NCBI GenBank assembly: GCA_900316075.1
Contig: ONBT01000010.1
Location: 1 to 64,000, forward strand
Direction of reading: 5' to 3'
From: an uncultured Lachnospiraceae bacterium
GTDB lineage: Bacteria; Bacillota; Clostridia; Lachnospirales; Lachnospiraceae
DNA: 64,000 bases
Shown here: piece by piece, positions 26,652-35,047 of the stretch
Numbering within the stretch: the stretch's first letter is position 1
How the letters are laid out: each line of letters opens with the position of its first letter
The notes under the pieces: model-generated
Told to the model about the DNA's origin: nothing
Seen by the model: the letters and a program-made list of their open reading frames with translations, nothing else
Databases searched by the model: none
Translations under genes and position numbers: made by a program

Positions 26652-28994
26652 ATGATTGCAAAACTTGCAGACGGGAAAACATTCGTCCTTTCGACGGAGC
26701 ACACGACCTATGCCTTCCGGGTCTTAGAGACGGGTCAGCTCGAGCACCTCTACTACGGGAAGCATATTACTCTCGATGACAACAGGGCCCTCACGGAAAA
26801 GCATGCGTTCGGGCCCGGCAATTCCATCGCCTATGACAACGACCATCCCAATATCTGTCTCGAGGACATCCGCCTGGAAATGAGCGCCATCGGGAAGGGG
26901 GATATAAGGGAGCCCATGATTGAGGTCTCCTGCGCCGACGGCTCCACGACCCTGGATTTCGTCTATTCCCACGACATGATCGAGAAGGGGAAGAAGCCCA
27001 TGAAGACGCTTCCTTCCTCCTATGGGAATGACGACGAGACCGAGACCTTGACCATATTTATGTCAGACAAAAATCATGGCTTCTCCCTGGAACTTCATTA
27101 TTCCGTCTTTGCAGACAGCGACGTCATCGTGCGTTCGGCCCGCTTCGTAAACCCCACGGGGGAGCCGGTCCGCCTGCGCAGGATGCTCTCTGCCCTTATG
27201 GACTTCAACGAGAAGGGCTTTGTCATTTCAAACTTCACCGGGGCCTGGACCCGGGAGATGAGCCGGAACTCGGTCACGCTGAATGCGGGAACTTTTGTGA
27301 ATTCCTCCTTCACCGGGACTTCCTCCAACCGGGCCAACCCCTTCACCATGTTTGCCCGGGAGGGGGCGACTGAGACGGCCGGAGATGTCTTCGGGATGAA
27401 TCTCGTCTATTCCGGTAACCACTATACCGCCTATGAGGTGTCGGCCTTTGATAAGACCCGGGTGGTCTGCGGCATCAATCCCCGGAACTTTGAATTCGTG
27501 CTGGAGCCGGACGCGGATTTCGAGGCGCCGGAAGTAGTCCTTGCCTATTCAGACCGGGGCTATACCGGCATGAGCCAGACCATGCAGGACTTCGTCCGGG
27601 CCCACATTGTCCGGGGCAAGTGGGCAGACAGGGAACGGCCCGTTCTTTTGAACAGCTGGGAAGCCAACTACTTCGACATCAATGAGAACAATCTCGTCTC
27701 TTTGGCAAAGAAGGCCAAAGAAGTCGGCTGCGAGCTCTTCGTCATGGACGACGGCTGGTTCGGCACGAGAGATGACGACAAGCAGGCCCTCGGGGACTGG
27801 CAGGTCAATGTGAAGAAGCTGCCCCACGGCCTTTCGGTCCTGGCCGACCGGATCAATGATCTGGGTCTCGACTTCGGTATCTGGATCGAGCCTGAGATGG
27901 TGAATGTGGACAGCGACCTCTACCGGGCCCATTCCGACTGGTCCATCGACATTCCCGGGAAAGACCATTCCGAAGGAAGAACCCAGCGGATTCTGGACTT
28001 TGCAAATCCCAAGGTCGTTGACTATATGATCAAGGCCATGAAGGACGTCCTGTCTTCGGCCCACATTTCCTATGTCAAGTGGGATATGAACCGGATCTTT
28101 TCCGACTACTATTCGAAGTATCTTCCGGCAGAACGGCAGCAGGAGGTGGGTCACCGCTATGTTCTCGGCGTCTATCGGCTGGCCAAGGCCCTGACCACGG
28201 CCTTCCCGGACATCCTCTTCGAGGGCTGCGCCTCCGGAGGCAACCGCTTTGACCTCGGCATGCTCTGCTTCTTCCCCCAGATCTGGGCTTCGGACAACAC
28301 GGATTCCATTTCCCGGCTGGCCATAGAAGAGGGCTATTCCTACGCCTATCCGATGAATACGCTTACGGCCCATGTTTCGGCCGTTCCGAACGCCCAGACC
28401 CTGCGTCGGACGGACCTTCTGACCCGCTTCGCCGTGGCCCTCTTCGGTGACCTTGGGTATGAGCTCAATCTCTCTGACCTTTCGAAAGATGAACTTTCCG
28501 AAATCGCCGATCAGATTGCCCTCTACAAGAAGTTCCGCAAGACCCTCCAGTTTGGTACCTTCTACCGCCTCTCCACCGGCAATGTCTATTCCTGGGAGAC
28601 CGTCTCTGCGGACAGGAAGCAGGCGGTTGCCATGCTTCTGGTGAAGAATATCACCCCGGCCATGAAGTACCGGCATCTGTCCCTGGCAGGCCTGGACCCG
28701 GCAAAGAAGTATCACTTCTACAGTCAGGCCTTAAAGCACAATGTCAAGGCCTACGGGGACCTGGTAAATGCGGTGGCTCCCATGCATGTAAAGCCCGACG
28801 GCCTCATCCACAATACGATTGCCCGCTTCGTGAAGATTGACGAGAAGGGGGAGGACCTCACTGCCCGGGGCGATGCCCTGATGGGCGGCGGCGTCGACCT
28901 CATGCAGGCCTACGTCGGCACCGGCCAGTCGGACGAAACCGCGACCATCAATGACTTCACCGCCAGACTCTATTTCCTGGAGGAAGTGGAGTAA
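26652..28994 (+). CDS. Alpha-galactosidase, GH36
   Basis: A 780-aa enzyme that removes terminal alpha-galactosyl residues from melibiose, raffinose-type sugars or galactomannan fragments. The N-terminal beta-sandwich is followed by a TIM barrel with VMDDGWFGTRDDD, nucleophile Asp in YVKWDMNR (near 478) and acid/base Asp in ASDNTDSISR (near 548), and CASGGNRFDLGML between them. No signal peptide, so the substrate must be imported; no transporter is present in the window. The gene is preceded by a terminator, so it needs its own promoter, which I could not place. Confidence 0.95.
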   Translation: MIAKLADGKTFVLSTEHTTYAFRVLETGQLEHLYYGKHITLDDNRALTEKHAFGPGNSIAYDNDHPNICLEDIRLEMSAIGKGDIREPMIEVSCADGSTTLDFVYSHDMIEKGKKPMKTLPSSYGNDDETETLTIFMSDKNHGFSLELHYSVFADSDVIVRSARFVNPTGEPVRLRRMLSALMDFNEKGFVISNFTGAWTREMSRNSVTLNAGTFVNSSFTGTSSNRANPFTMFAREGATETAGDVFGMNLVYSGNHYTAYEVSAFDKTRVVCGINPRNFEFVLEPDADFEAPEVVLAYSDRGYTGMSQTMQDFVRAHIVRGKWADRERPVLLNSWEANYFDINENNLVSLAKKAKEVGCELFVMDDGWFGTRDDDKQALGDWQVNVKKLPHGLSVLADRINDLGLDFGIWIEPEMVNVDSDLYRAHSDWSIDIPGKDHSEGRTQRILDFANPKVVDYMIKAMKDVLSSAHISYVKWDMNRIFSDYYSKYLPAERQQEVGHRYVLGVYRLAKALTTAFPDILFEGCASGGNRFDLGMLCFFPQIWASDNTDSISRLAIEEGYSYAYPMNTLTAHVSAVPNAQTLRRTDLLTRFAVALFGDLGYELNLSDLSKDELSEIADQIALYKKFRKTLQFGTFYRLSTGNVYSWETVSADRKQAVAMLLVKNITPAMKYRHLSLAGLDPAKKYHFYSQALKHNVKAYGDLVNAVAPMHVKPDGLIHNTIARFVKIDEKGEDLTARGDALMGGGVDLMQAYVGTGQSDETATINDFTARLYFLEEVE

Positions 28995-29010
28995 GCCTGC
29001 CGGACGGCTT

Positions 29011-29325
29011 TTGGCGGACATTTGTCCCGAAAGCAGCCATAAGCCCAGGGAGCAGGGTAGTATTGGCGGACATTTGTACTGAAAGAAGCTAAAAGGACCA
29101 CAGTACAGAGGTACTTTGGTGGACATTTGTCCCGAAAGAAGCTAAAAGGACCACGGTACAGAGGTGCTTTGGTGGACATTTGTCTTGAAAGCAGCCATAA
29201 GCCCAGGGAGCAGGGTAGTATTGGCGGACATTTGTACTGAAAGAAGCTATAGGCCCAGAGTGCTGGTTAGTATTGGTGGGCTTTTGTAGTGAAAATTGAA
29301 ATAGGCCCACAGTTCAGAGAAATGA
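29011..29325. repeat. 52-53 bp tandem repeat array, about six units
   Basis: Units start at 29011, 29063, 29116, 29169, 29221 and 29273. Each begins TTGG(C/T)GGACATTTGT followed by C or A variants and GAAAG. The remaining 28-30 bp comes in three types: A in units 1 and 4 (nearly identical), B in units 2 and 3, and C in unit 5, giving an A-B-B-A-C order. The last unit is degenerate and runs into the terminator at 29304. The core has inverted arms GGACA/TGTCC. No coding role is clear; minus-strand ORFs read through it with repeated CPPK-type peptides. Confidence 0.9.
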
Positions 29326-29341
29326 ACTGTGGACCTTTATA
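29304..29341. terminator. Bidirectional terminator between the repeat array and the DUF5688 gene
   Basis: A 13-bp stem (29304-29316 with 29323-29335) around the ACAGTTCA/TGAACTGT core, followed on the plus strand by TTTATATATG. It is placed to stop the minus-strand DUF5688 gene and transcription from GH36. Confidence 0.75.
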
Positions 29342-29360
29342 TATGCACTTCTGTCTGCAG

Positions 29361-30245
29361 TCAGCACAGGGAATTGTCGGCGGCGCAGTAGTAGTAGGCG
29401 TGGTCGGAGAGAATTTCTCCGTCCGGGACCTGACTGGCGTTTACCTCGCGGACCATAGCGGAGAGGTCGTTTCGGATGTCCTTGTCCCCTGCCGGCAGCA
29501 GGAGGACCTCATGGACGGAAGAAGGCAGGACGTAGAAGTCGCTGCCCATCTTCTCTGCGATGGACTTGAGGAGGTCCGTATAGAGAATCGCGGCAGCCCC
29601 ATAGGTCTTCGCCTTGTTGGAGAGGACCAGCATGTCCGGAATGTCCTCAGGGAGCTCTTCTCCGGCATCCGGGAGCAGGTCGTCCAGCATCTGGGACATG
29701 GGCTTGCACACCGGCGGGAGAAGAGAAGGGGTATTTTTCATGGCCTCCGAATAGAGGTCCTTGGCTTCCAGCCCCCAGTTTTTGGCATGGCAGTCATGAA
29801 TTACGATGCTTCCCTGGCCCGCTTCTTCCACGGTCAGAAGGTAGGTGAAAATGACGGCCAGGTCCATGTAGGGAAGGAAGGGGATGTCTTCTAAGAATTT
29901 CTCATTGGCCTTACGGTTCAGGAGGCGGTAGGTGATGTGGCTCTTTGCCCTGTCCCAGTTCAGAAATTCGTCCTGGTCAAAGGAGGCAGTGGTCTCGTTG
30001 TCCTTATAGAGGCGGAAGATACTCTCGATGATTTCGTCGAAGGAAGCCCCGCCGGCACTCAGGGCGTCGTAGTAGGGATTCAAATAGATCGTTGGAGCTA
30101 TTTCGGTCTGGGGATTGCTGATGATCAGGCCATCCAGGACCCGGTCATTGGGTTTGACAATCTGGCGGACGGTGAAGGTGGTGTTGCCCGGCATCCATTT
30201 CTCCAGGGTGTCCAGGACGTCTTGTTGGAACTGTTCGTATGTCAT
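29361..30245 (-). CDS. DUF5688 family protein
   Basis: A 294-aa soluble protein of unknown function. The pattern fits DUF5688, a family common and often multicopy in Lachnospiraceae and related gut Clostridia: an N-terminal VRQIVKPNDRVLDGLII, then PTIYLNPYYDAL, and a C-terminal FYVLPSSVHEVLLLPA. No catalytic motif, signal peptide or membrane segment is seen. It is monocistronic, with its own promoter (TTGTAA-N17-TATAGT) and terminator. It is isolated between repeat blocks. Confidence 0.82.
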   Translation of the reverse strand: MTYEQFQQDVLDTLEKWMPGNTTFTVRQIVKPNDRVLDGLIISNPQTEIAPTIYLNPYYDALSAGGASFDEIIESIFRLYKDNETTASFDQDEFLNWDRAKSHITYRLLNRKANEKFLEDIPFLPYMDLAVIFTYLLTVEEAGQGSIVIHDCHAKNWGLEAKDLYSEAMKNTPSLLPPVCKPMSQMLDDLLPDAGEELPEDIPDMLVLSNKAKTYGAAAILYTDLLKSIAEKMGSDFYVLPSSVHEVLLLPAGDKDIRNDLSAMVREVNASQVPDGEILSDHAYYYCAADNSLC

Positions 30246-30310
30246 AGAAATGAAATCCTTCCAAAAGAAAAGGACGGCATACGAAGGGAGAAAAACTTTT
30301 GCTGAGGAAT

Positions 30311-30339
30311 ACTATAGCATTATTACAAAAATATTACAA
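30311..30339 (-). promoter_or_regulatory. Promoter of the DUF5688 gene
   Basis: On the minus strand TTGTAA, 17-bp spacer, TATAGT. Confidence 0.7.
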
Positions 30340-30362
30340 GAATAATATTTTTGAAATGATTT

Positions 30363-30600
30363 GAGCGGAGTTACGCTTTCAAATTCACCATGCCCGCTCC
30401 TTCGCATTTGGGCGGAGTTACGCTGTTAAAACAGTTCACACGGTATGGCTGGCGCCATCGTAAGGCTTGGGCGGAGTTACGCTGTTAAAACAGTTCACAC
30501 GGCCCGCCCGGCGCCATCGCATTTTGCGTGCGCTTCGCGCACTTATCGCCTGCTTCGCAGGCTAAAAATGCTCATGTCGCTCGGGCATTCCCTTCGAACG
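30363..30600. repeat. REP-like block with direct repeats and TTC-loop hairpins
   Basis: Two copies of GGGCGGAGTTACGCTG plus TTAAAACAGTTCACACGG start at 30410 and 30469 (59-bp period), with a diverged copy at 30363. The segment TGTTAAAACAGTTCACAC recurs inverted at 30657-30674, directly against the tRNA-Thr 3' end. Between them lie two perfect 6-bp hairpins with TTC loops (GTGCGC/GCGCAC and GCCTGC/GCAGGC) and a third weaker one (AATGC/GCATT). No gene is seen. The look is that of a dispersed bacterial palindromic element. Confidence 0.7.
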
Positions 30601-30648
30601 AAAAAAGACGGAAGGCCTTTCATGCAAGCATGAGGCCTTCCGCCTTAT
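30601..30648. terminator. Terminator of tRNA-Thr, bidirectional
   Basis: A 10-bp stem CGGAAGGCCT/AGGCCTTCCG (30609-30618, 30633-30642) with an inner ATG/CAT pair, flanked by A6 on the left. On the minus strand it is followed by TTTTTT. Confidence 0.85.
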
Positions 30649-30673
30649 TTTCGTTCGTGTGAACTGTTTTAAC

Positions 30674-30746
30674 AGCTCCAAATGTGACTTGAACACACGA
30701 CCCCTTCATTACGAGTGAAGTGCTCTACCAACTGAGCTATTGGAGC
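30674..30746 (-). tRNA. tRNA-Thr (anticodon CGU)
   Basis: A 73-nt cloverleaf on the minus strand. The acceptor GCTCCAA pairs with TTGGAGC, discriminator T, D arm AGCTCAGTTGGTAGAGC, anticodon stem-loop CTTCA-CTCGTAA-TGAAG with anticodon CGT, and T arm around GTTCAAGTC. CCA is not encoded. Confidence 0.95.
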
Positions 30747-30808
30747 TTGGTTCTTTCGGCTGCTCCTTGGTGCAGATGATATCTCCGCTTATCCGAGCAA
30801 CGAATGAT

Positions 30809-30837
30809 AGTATACCGGACTTACATGGCATTTGCAA
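30809..30837 (-). promoter_or_regulatory. Promoter of tRNA-Thr
   Basis: On the minus strand TTGCAA, 17-bp spacer, TATACT; about 60 bp before the tRNA. Confidence 0.75.
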
Positions 30838-30885
30838 GCAGTTTTTTGCGGAAGGGGCTTGAAAATTTCCGCCGGGCTTTTTGCC

Positions 30886-30914
30886 TTGTTTCGAATGGGG
30901 GTAATTGCTATAAT
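30886..30914 (+). promoter_or_regulatory. Promoter of the small membrane protein and queH
   Basis: -35 TTGTTT, 17-bp spacer, -10 TATAAT with an upstream TTGC. Confidence 0.65.
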
Positions 30915-30989
30915 GGCGTTCTGAGGGTGCCGCCCGAAAGAAAATAGGACAGGTGCCCCCGCAAAAATATTATTAATGAGGCTTCATTC

Positions 30990-31490
30990 ATGAGTGAACA
31001 GAATACAAAGAATACAGGAAAGAAGACGGCCCAGGGGACAGCGAAGAAGGCGGAGGGCAGGACACAGACATCCGTGAAAAAGACTTCTGTCCAGGCTCAG
31101 GGGACGAAGAAATCTTCAGCCAAGTCTACGGCCGAGGTGCGGCGGGAGAACCGGGCCCGGCAGAAGGGACGGAAGGTCAAAGAATCCCGCATGCCCGTGA
31201 TCCTGCTGGCTGCCTTTATTATCTATGTGATTTTTGCCATGGTATTTGCCGTAAACGGGCTTTCCTACGGCATTTCCTATCCGGCGGTCGGCTTCTTTGT
31301 CCTGCTGGAGGCCTGCCTGGCGGCCCTTCTTTTCCCGATTCCCCTCTGGATTCACGGGCTTGTTTTCCTGGGTCAGATCATCTTTGGAATTGGCTTCCAT
31401 AAGGGGACATTCATGGTCCTCATGGCCATTCTCTATGCCCTGGCCGTGGCCCTTGTCTACTTCTGGACCCGGAAGGAGAGGGCGTACTGA
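30990..31490 (+). CDS. Small membrane protein with basic N-terminus
   Basis: A 166-aa protein not recognised as a named family. Residues 1-65 are rich in Lys, Thr and Gln and probably disordered; residues 70-165 hold four hydrophobic segments (VILLAAFIIYVIFAMVF, AVGFFVLLEACLAALLF, IHGLVFLGQIIFGIGF, MVLMAILYALAVALVYF). The stop overlaps the queH start (TGATG), so the two are translationally coupled. No function can be assigned. Confidence 0.7.
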   Translation: MSEQNTKNTGKKTAQGTAKKAEGRTQTSVKKTSVQAQGTKKSSAKSTAEVRRENRARQKGRKVKESRMPVILLAAFIIYVIFAMVFAVNGLSYGISYPAVGFFVLLEACLAALLFPIPLWIHGLVFLGQIIFGIGFHKGTFMVLMAILYALAVALVYFWTRKERAY

Positions 31491-32251
31491 TGCCGGTTTC
31501 CGGAATGAAGACTGAAAATATCGTTTCTTCCGCTGAAGCAGCTCTTACAGGTTATGTACAGGGCATTTCCGCAAAGGATAAGTCTGCCGTTTCTGGCAAT
31601 AGGAGAAATTATCAGAATGAGTTGGACAGCCTGATAGAAAGGCTTCAGAGAGAGGGCAGAAGGCCCTCTTTACTTTTACATGCCTGCTGCGCCCCCTGCT
31701 CCTCCTACTGCATCGAGTACCTTTCGAAGTATTTTGACATCACAATCTTCTATTATAATCCCAACATCGACTCACCCCTCGAGTACCGGCGGCGGGTGGC
31801 CGAGGAGGAGCGCTTCATCGCTGAATTTCCGGCCGCGTCGGAGGTTCGTTTCCTTGAGGGCCCATATGAACCGGAGGTCTACCATGCAGCGGTCCGGGGA
31901 CATGAAAAAGATCCGGAGCGGGGAGAGCGGTGCCATATCTGCTTTCGCCTTCGTCTGGAAAAGACCGCTGAGGCGGCAAAGACAGGCGGATATGACTATT
32001 TCTCGACGACCCTTTCCATCAGCCCCCAGAAGGATCCGGTCCTTTTGAATACCATCGGCGGGGAACTCTCTGAAAAGTATGGAGTTTCCTACCTCTACTC
32101 GGAATTCCGGAAGAAGGGCGGATACCTGCGCTCGACACAGCTTTCGAAGGAATACGGCCTCTACCGGCAGGACTACTGCGGCTGCTCGTATTCCAAGGCC
32201 GAGCGGGAGGGGCAGAAGCAAAATGATAATAATATAAAGATTGCGAGGTAA
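31490..32251 (+). CDS. queH: Epoxyqueuosine reductase QueH
   Basis: A 253-aa protein of the former DUF208 family, which reduces epoxyqueuosine to queuosine in tRNA in organisms lacking QueG. Visible features are HACCAPCSSYC (adjacent Cys pair and third Cys near 62-70), FYYNPNIDSPLEY, ERCHICFRLRLE and the late YCGCSYS, which together supply the metal/cluster cysteines. About 50 extra residues precede the conserved start (RPSLLLHACCAPC), so the true start might be internal. queA is also in the window (48828), so the last two queuosine steps are both covered. Confidence 0.9.
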   Translation: MPVSGMKTENIVSSAEAALTGYVQGISAKDKSAVSGNRRNYQNELDSLIERLQREGRRPSLLLHACCAPCSSYCIEYLSKYFDITIFYYNPNIDSPLEYRRRVAEEERFIAEFPAASEVRFLEGPYEPEVYHAAVRGHEKDPERGERCHICFRLRLEKTAEAAKTGGYDYFSTTLSISPQKDPVLLNTIGGELSEKYGVSYLYSEFRKKGGYLRSTQLSKEYGLYRQDYCGCSYSKAEREGQKQNDNNIKIAR

Positions 32252-32255
32252 GACT

Positions 32256-33650
32256 ATGGCAACACTCTGGGGCGGCCGCTTCACAAAGGAAACCGATTCG
32301 CTGGTGAAGGAATTCAACGATTCCCTTCCCTATGACAGGCGCCTTTTCGAATGCGACATCGAGGGCTCCCTAGCCCATGCTCAGATGCTCGCCAAACAGG
32401 GCATTATTTCCGAGGAGGACGGGAAGGCCATTCACGAAGGCCTCCTTTCCATCCGGAAGGACGTCCGGTCCGGGAAGCTTGAAATTGGGGGCGGGTACGA
32501 AGATATTCATTCCTTCGTCGAGGCAAAGCTTACCGAGCGGGTCGGAGAGGCCGGGAAGCGACTCCATACCGGCCGCAGCCGAAACGACCAGGTGGCTGTC
32601 GACATGCGCCTGTTTGCCCGGGGCGAGATGGAAGAGGTGAGGGCCGAACTCCTGGCGCTTCTTCATATTATTCTCAAAAAAATGAAGGAGCACGAGGACA
32701 CCATCATGCCGGGTTTTACCCACCTGCAGAAGGCCCAGCCCGTGACCCTGGGCCATCATCTGGGAGCCTATTTTGAGATGTTTTCGCGGGACGTGACGCG
32801 GCTCGAGGATAATATAAAACGCATGAATTACTGCCCCCTGGGGTCTGGAGCTCTGGCCGGGACGACCTACCCCCTGGACCGGGACTATACGTCGCGTGCG
32901 CTGGGCTTTGCCGGGCCGACAAGAAACTCCATGGACGGGGTGTCCGACCGGGACTATGAAATCGAGTTTCTGGCGGCGCTTTCCATTATTATGATGCACC
33001 TTTCGCGCCTTGCCGAGGAGACCATCATCTGGAACACGAACGAGTATCGCTTCATCGAGCTGGACGACGCCTACAGCACAGGCTCTTCCATCATGCCTCA
33101 GAAGAAGAATCCCGACATCGCCGAGCTGGTGCGCGGGAAGACCGGCCGGGTCTACGGGGCCCTGATGAGCATGCTTACGACCATGAAGGCTTTGCCCCTG
33201 GCCTATGACAAGGACATGCAGGAGGATAAGGAGGTCTTCTTCGACGCCCTCGACACGGCCCACCACTGCATCGTCCTGACCGGGAAGATGCTTGAGACCG
33301 CGAAGTTCAACGAGGCGCGCATGGCCGACTCTGCCGGCGGCGGCTTCACGAACGCGACGGACGCGGCGGACTATCTGGTCACGAAGGGGGTCCCCTTCCG
33401 CGACGCCCACGGGGTCATCGGGCAGATTGTATTATATTGTATCGAGCATAATAAAGCCCTAAGCGACCTCTCCCTCGACGAATTCCGGAAGTTTTCGTCT
33501 GCTTTCGATGCGGACGTCTTTGAAGCCATTGACCTTAAGACCTGCGTCGACCGTCGCCTTACGACCGGGGCTCCCGGGCACGCAGCCATGGAGGAGGAGA
33601 TTGCGGCGTCTGAAAAGTTTCTCGAAGACAGAAAAACTGCTTGCATTTAA
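32256..33650 (+). CDS. argH: Argininosuccinate lyase
   Basis: A 464-aa enzyme that splits argininosuccinate into arginine and fumarate. The N-terminal LWGGRFTKETD, HTGRSRNDQVAVDMRL and the fumarase/lyase signature GSSIMPQKKNPD are present. The start at 32256 is preferred to an ATG 15 bp upstream because GAGGTAAG precedes it at good spacing. It follows queH directly, within 5 bp. The other arg genes are not in the window. Confidence 0.96.
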   Translation: MATLWGGRFTKETDSLVKEFNDSLPYDRRLFECDIEGSLAHAQMLAKQGIISEEDGKAIHEGLLSIRKDVRSGKLEIGGGYEDIHSFVEAKLTERVGEAGKRLHTGRSRNDQVAVDMRLFARGEMEEVRAELLALLHIILKKMKEHEDTIMPGFTHLQKAQPVTLGHHLGAYFEMFSRDVTRLEDNIKRMNYCPLGSGALAGTTYPLDRDYTSRALGFAGPTRNSMDGVSDRDYEIEFLAALSIIMMHLSRLAEETIIWNTNEYRFIELDDAYSTGSSIMPQKKNPDIAELVRGKTGRVYGALMSMLTTMKALPLAYDKDMQEDKEVFFDALDTAHHCIVLTGKMLETAKFNEARMADSAGGGFTNATDAADYLVTKGVPFRDAHGVIGQIVLYCIEHNKALSDLSLDEFRKFSSAFDADVFEAIDLKTCVDRRLTTGAPGHAAMEEEIAASEKFLEDRKTACI

Positions 33651-33686
33651 CACTTTACAGGGGTAAACTGCTCTATGTTCGTGTGA

Positions 33687-33700
33687 CGGACATATGTCCG
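33687..33700. promoter_or_regulatory. Perfect 14-bp palindrome CGGACATATGTCCG
   Basis: It lies between the argH stop and its terminator hairpin. The core GGACAT-TGTCC arms are shared with the 52-bp repeats at 29 kb. The function is unknown; it may bind a dimeric regulator. Confidence 0.45.
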
Positions 33701-33709
33701 CCGTAGAAG

Positions 33710-33735
33710 GACAGACAATGGGGTCTGTCTTTAAT
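33710..33735 (+). terminator. Intrinsic terminator of argH
   Basis: A 7-bp stem GACAGAC/GTCTGTC followed by TTTAAT. Confidence 0.7.
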
Positions 33736-33761
33736 AGGGAAGAAGAAAGAGAGAAGAGACA

Positions 33762-34844
33762 ATGGAAAAACTGCACGTAGGAATCCTCGGAGCGACCGGT
33801 ATGGTGGGGCAGCGCTTCATCGCCCTGCTGGAGAACCACCCCTGGTTTCAGGTCACGGTGGTCGCCGCCAGCGGCCGCAGCGCCGGAAAAACCTATGCTG
33901 AAGCCGTGGAAGGACGCTGGAAGATGGACACCCCGATTCCGGCCGATGTGAAGGACCTCATACTCCGGGACGTTTCCGATGTTGAAGGCGTCGCAAAGGA
34001 CGTGGACTTCGTCTTTTCCGCGGTCAATATGAGCAAGGACGAGATTAAAAGAATCGAGGAAGACTACGCGAAGACCGAAACCCCCGTCGTTTCAAACAAC
34101 AGCGCCCACCGCTGGACGCCGGACGTTCCCATGGTGATTCCCGAGATCAATCCGGAGCACCTCGATGTCATCGAATATCAGAAGAAGCGGCTGGGCACCA
34201 AGCGGGGCTTCATCGCGGTCAAGCCGAACTGCTCCATTCAGTCCTATACCCCTGTCCTTGCCGCCTGGAAGAAGTTCGAGCCGACCGAAGTCATTGCGAC
34301 GACCTATCAGGCCATTTCCGGGGCCGGGAAGAACTTCGCCGAGTGGCCTGAAATGGTCGGAAACATCATCCCCTTCATCTCCGGAGAGGAGGAGAAGTCC
34401 GAGAAGGAGCCCCTCCGTATTTTCGGTCACATCGAAGACGGGAAGATCGTTCCGGCCGACAATATCCGCATCTCCTGCCAGTGCATTCGGGTGCCTGTCC
34501 TCTATGGTCACACGGCAGCCGTATTCGTAAACCTGAAAGAACGGCCCTCCAAGCAGGACCTCATTGAAGCCATGACCTCCTTCTCCGGCGAGCCCCAGAA
34601 GCTGGGCCTTCCCAGCGCTCCCAAGCAGTTCATCCAGTACATGGAAGACTGCGACCGGCCCCAGGTGACCCTGGACGTGAACTACGAACGAGGCTTCGGT
34701 GTTTCCATCGGCCGCCTGCGGGAAGACAGCATCTTCGACTGGAAGTTCGTCGGCCTTTCCCACAACACGGTCCGCGGGGCTGCCGGTGGGGCTGTCCTCT
34801 GCGCAGAGCTCCTGACTGCGAAGAAGTTCATCGAGAAGAAATGA
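33762..34844 (+). CDS. asd: Aspartate-semialdehyde dehydrogenase
   Basis: A 360-aa NADPH enzyme that reduces aspartyl phosphate, feeding lysine, threonine and methionine synthesis. GILGATGMVGQRFI is the nucleotide-binding loop, and the catalytic Cys is in KPNCSIQSY (near 157). The length and EINPEHLDVIE stretch fit the archaeal/fungal-like branch rather than the enterobacterial one. The TGA stop is embedded in the motif ATGACTAATGTAAAGC. thrC further on in the window uses its product downstream. Confidence 0.95.
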   Translation: MEKLHVGILGATGMVGQRFIALLENHPWFQVTVVAASGRSAGKTYAEAVEGRWKMDTPIPADVKDLILRDVSDVEGVAKDVDFVFSAVNMSKDEIKRIEEDYAKTETPVVSNNSAHRWTPDVPMVIPEINPEHLDVIEYQKKRLGTKRGFIAVKPNCSIQSYTPVLAAWKKFEPTEVIATTYQAISGAGKNFAEWPEMVGNIIPFISGEEEKSEKEPLRIFGHIEDGKIVPADNIRISCQCIRVPVLYGHTAAVFVNLKERPSKQDLIEAMTSFSGEPQKLGLPSAPKQFIQYMEDCDRPQVTLDVNYERGFGVSIGRLREDSIFDWKFVGLSHNTVRGAAGGAVLCAELLTAKKFIEKK

Positions 34845-34856
34845 CTAATGTAAAGC
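34841..34856 (+). repeat. Post-stop motif copy (ATGACTAATGTAAAGC) at the asd stop
   Basis: The TGA stop of asd is part of the motif; an in-frame TAA follows three codons later. GC-rich inverted segments (CCTG/CAGG, GCCC/GGGC) follow within 40 bp. Confidence 0.6.
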
Positions 34857-34924
34857 CCTTCCTCTCCCTGTGCTGACAGGCAGGCGGGCCTCTCAAAAAG
34901 TTAAGAAAATATTACAAATTTCTC

Positions 34925-34953
34925 TTGCGTTTTCTGTCCGCAGAGTATAGAAT
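34925..34953 (+). promoter_or_regulatory. Promoter of the topoisomerase operon
   Basis: TTGCGT, 17-bp spacer, TAGAAT. Confidence 0.6.
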
Positions 34954-34973
34954 AAGTTCAGTTTCGTGGAAAA

Positions 34974-35016
34974 ATCAAATCCGGCCCTCCTGCAGACGGG
35001 GTGCCGGATTTTTGAT
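34974..35016 (+). terminator. Terminator-like hairpin in the topB leader
   Basis: ATCAAATCCGGC (34974-34985) pairs with GCCGGATTTTTGAT (35003-35016). It begins about 20 nt after the predicted transcription start and before the topB start, so it may be an attenuator, or the terminator of asd if the promoter call is wrong. Confidence 0.55.
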
Positions 35017-35047
35017 GTTATTGCCTTTTGTCTGTTTTGAGGTTTGA

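Noticed and set aside
28731..29310. Small minus-strand ORFs with FRDKCPPK-like peptides
   Set aside because: They are read-throughs of the tandem repeat without good ribosome sites, so I list the DNA repeat instead.
29011..29325. CRISPR array
   Set aside because: The unit period and conserved front part look CRISPR-like, but the variable parts repeat (units 1 and 4 match, 2 and 3 nearly match) and no cas genes are present.
30600..30746. Integrative element attachment site at tRNA-Thr
   Set aside because: No duplicated tRNA 3' segment and no integrase in the window; the repeats are outside the tRNA and inverted.
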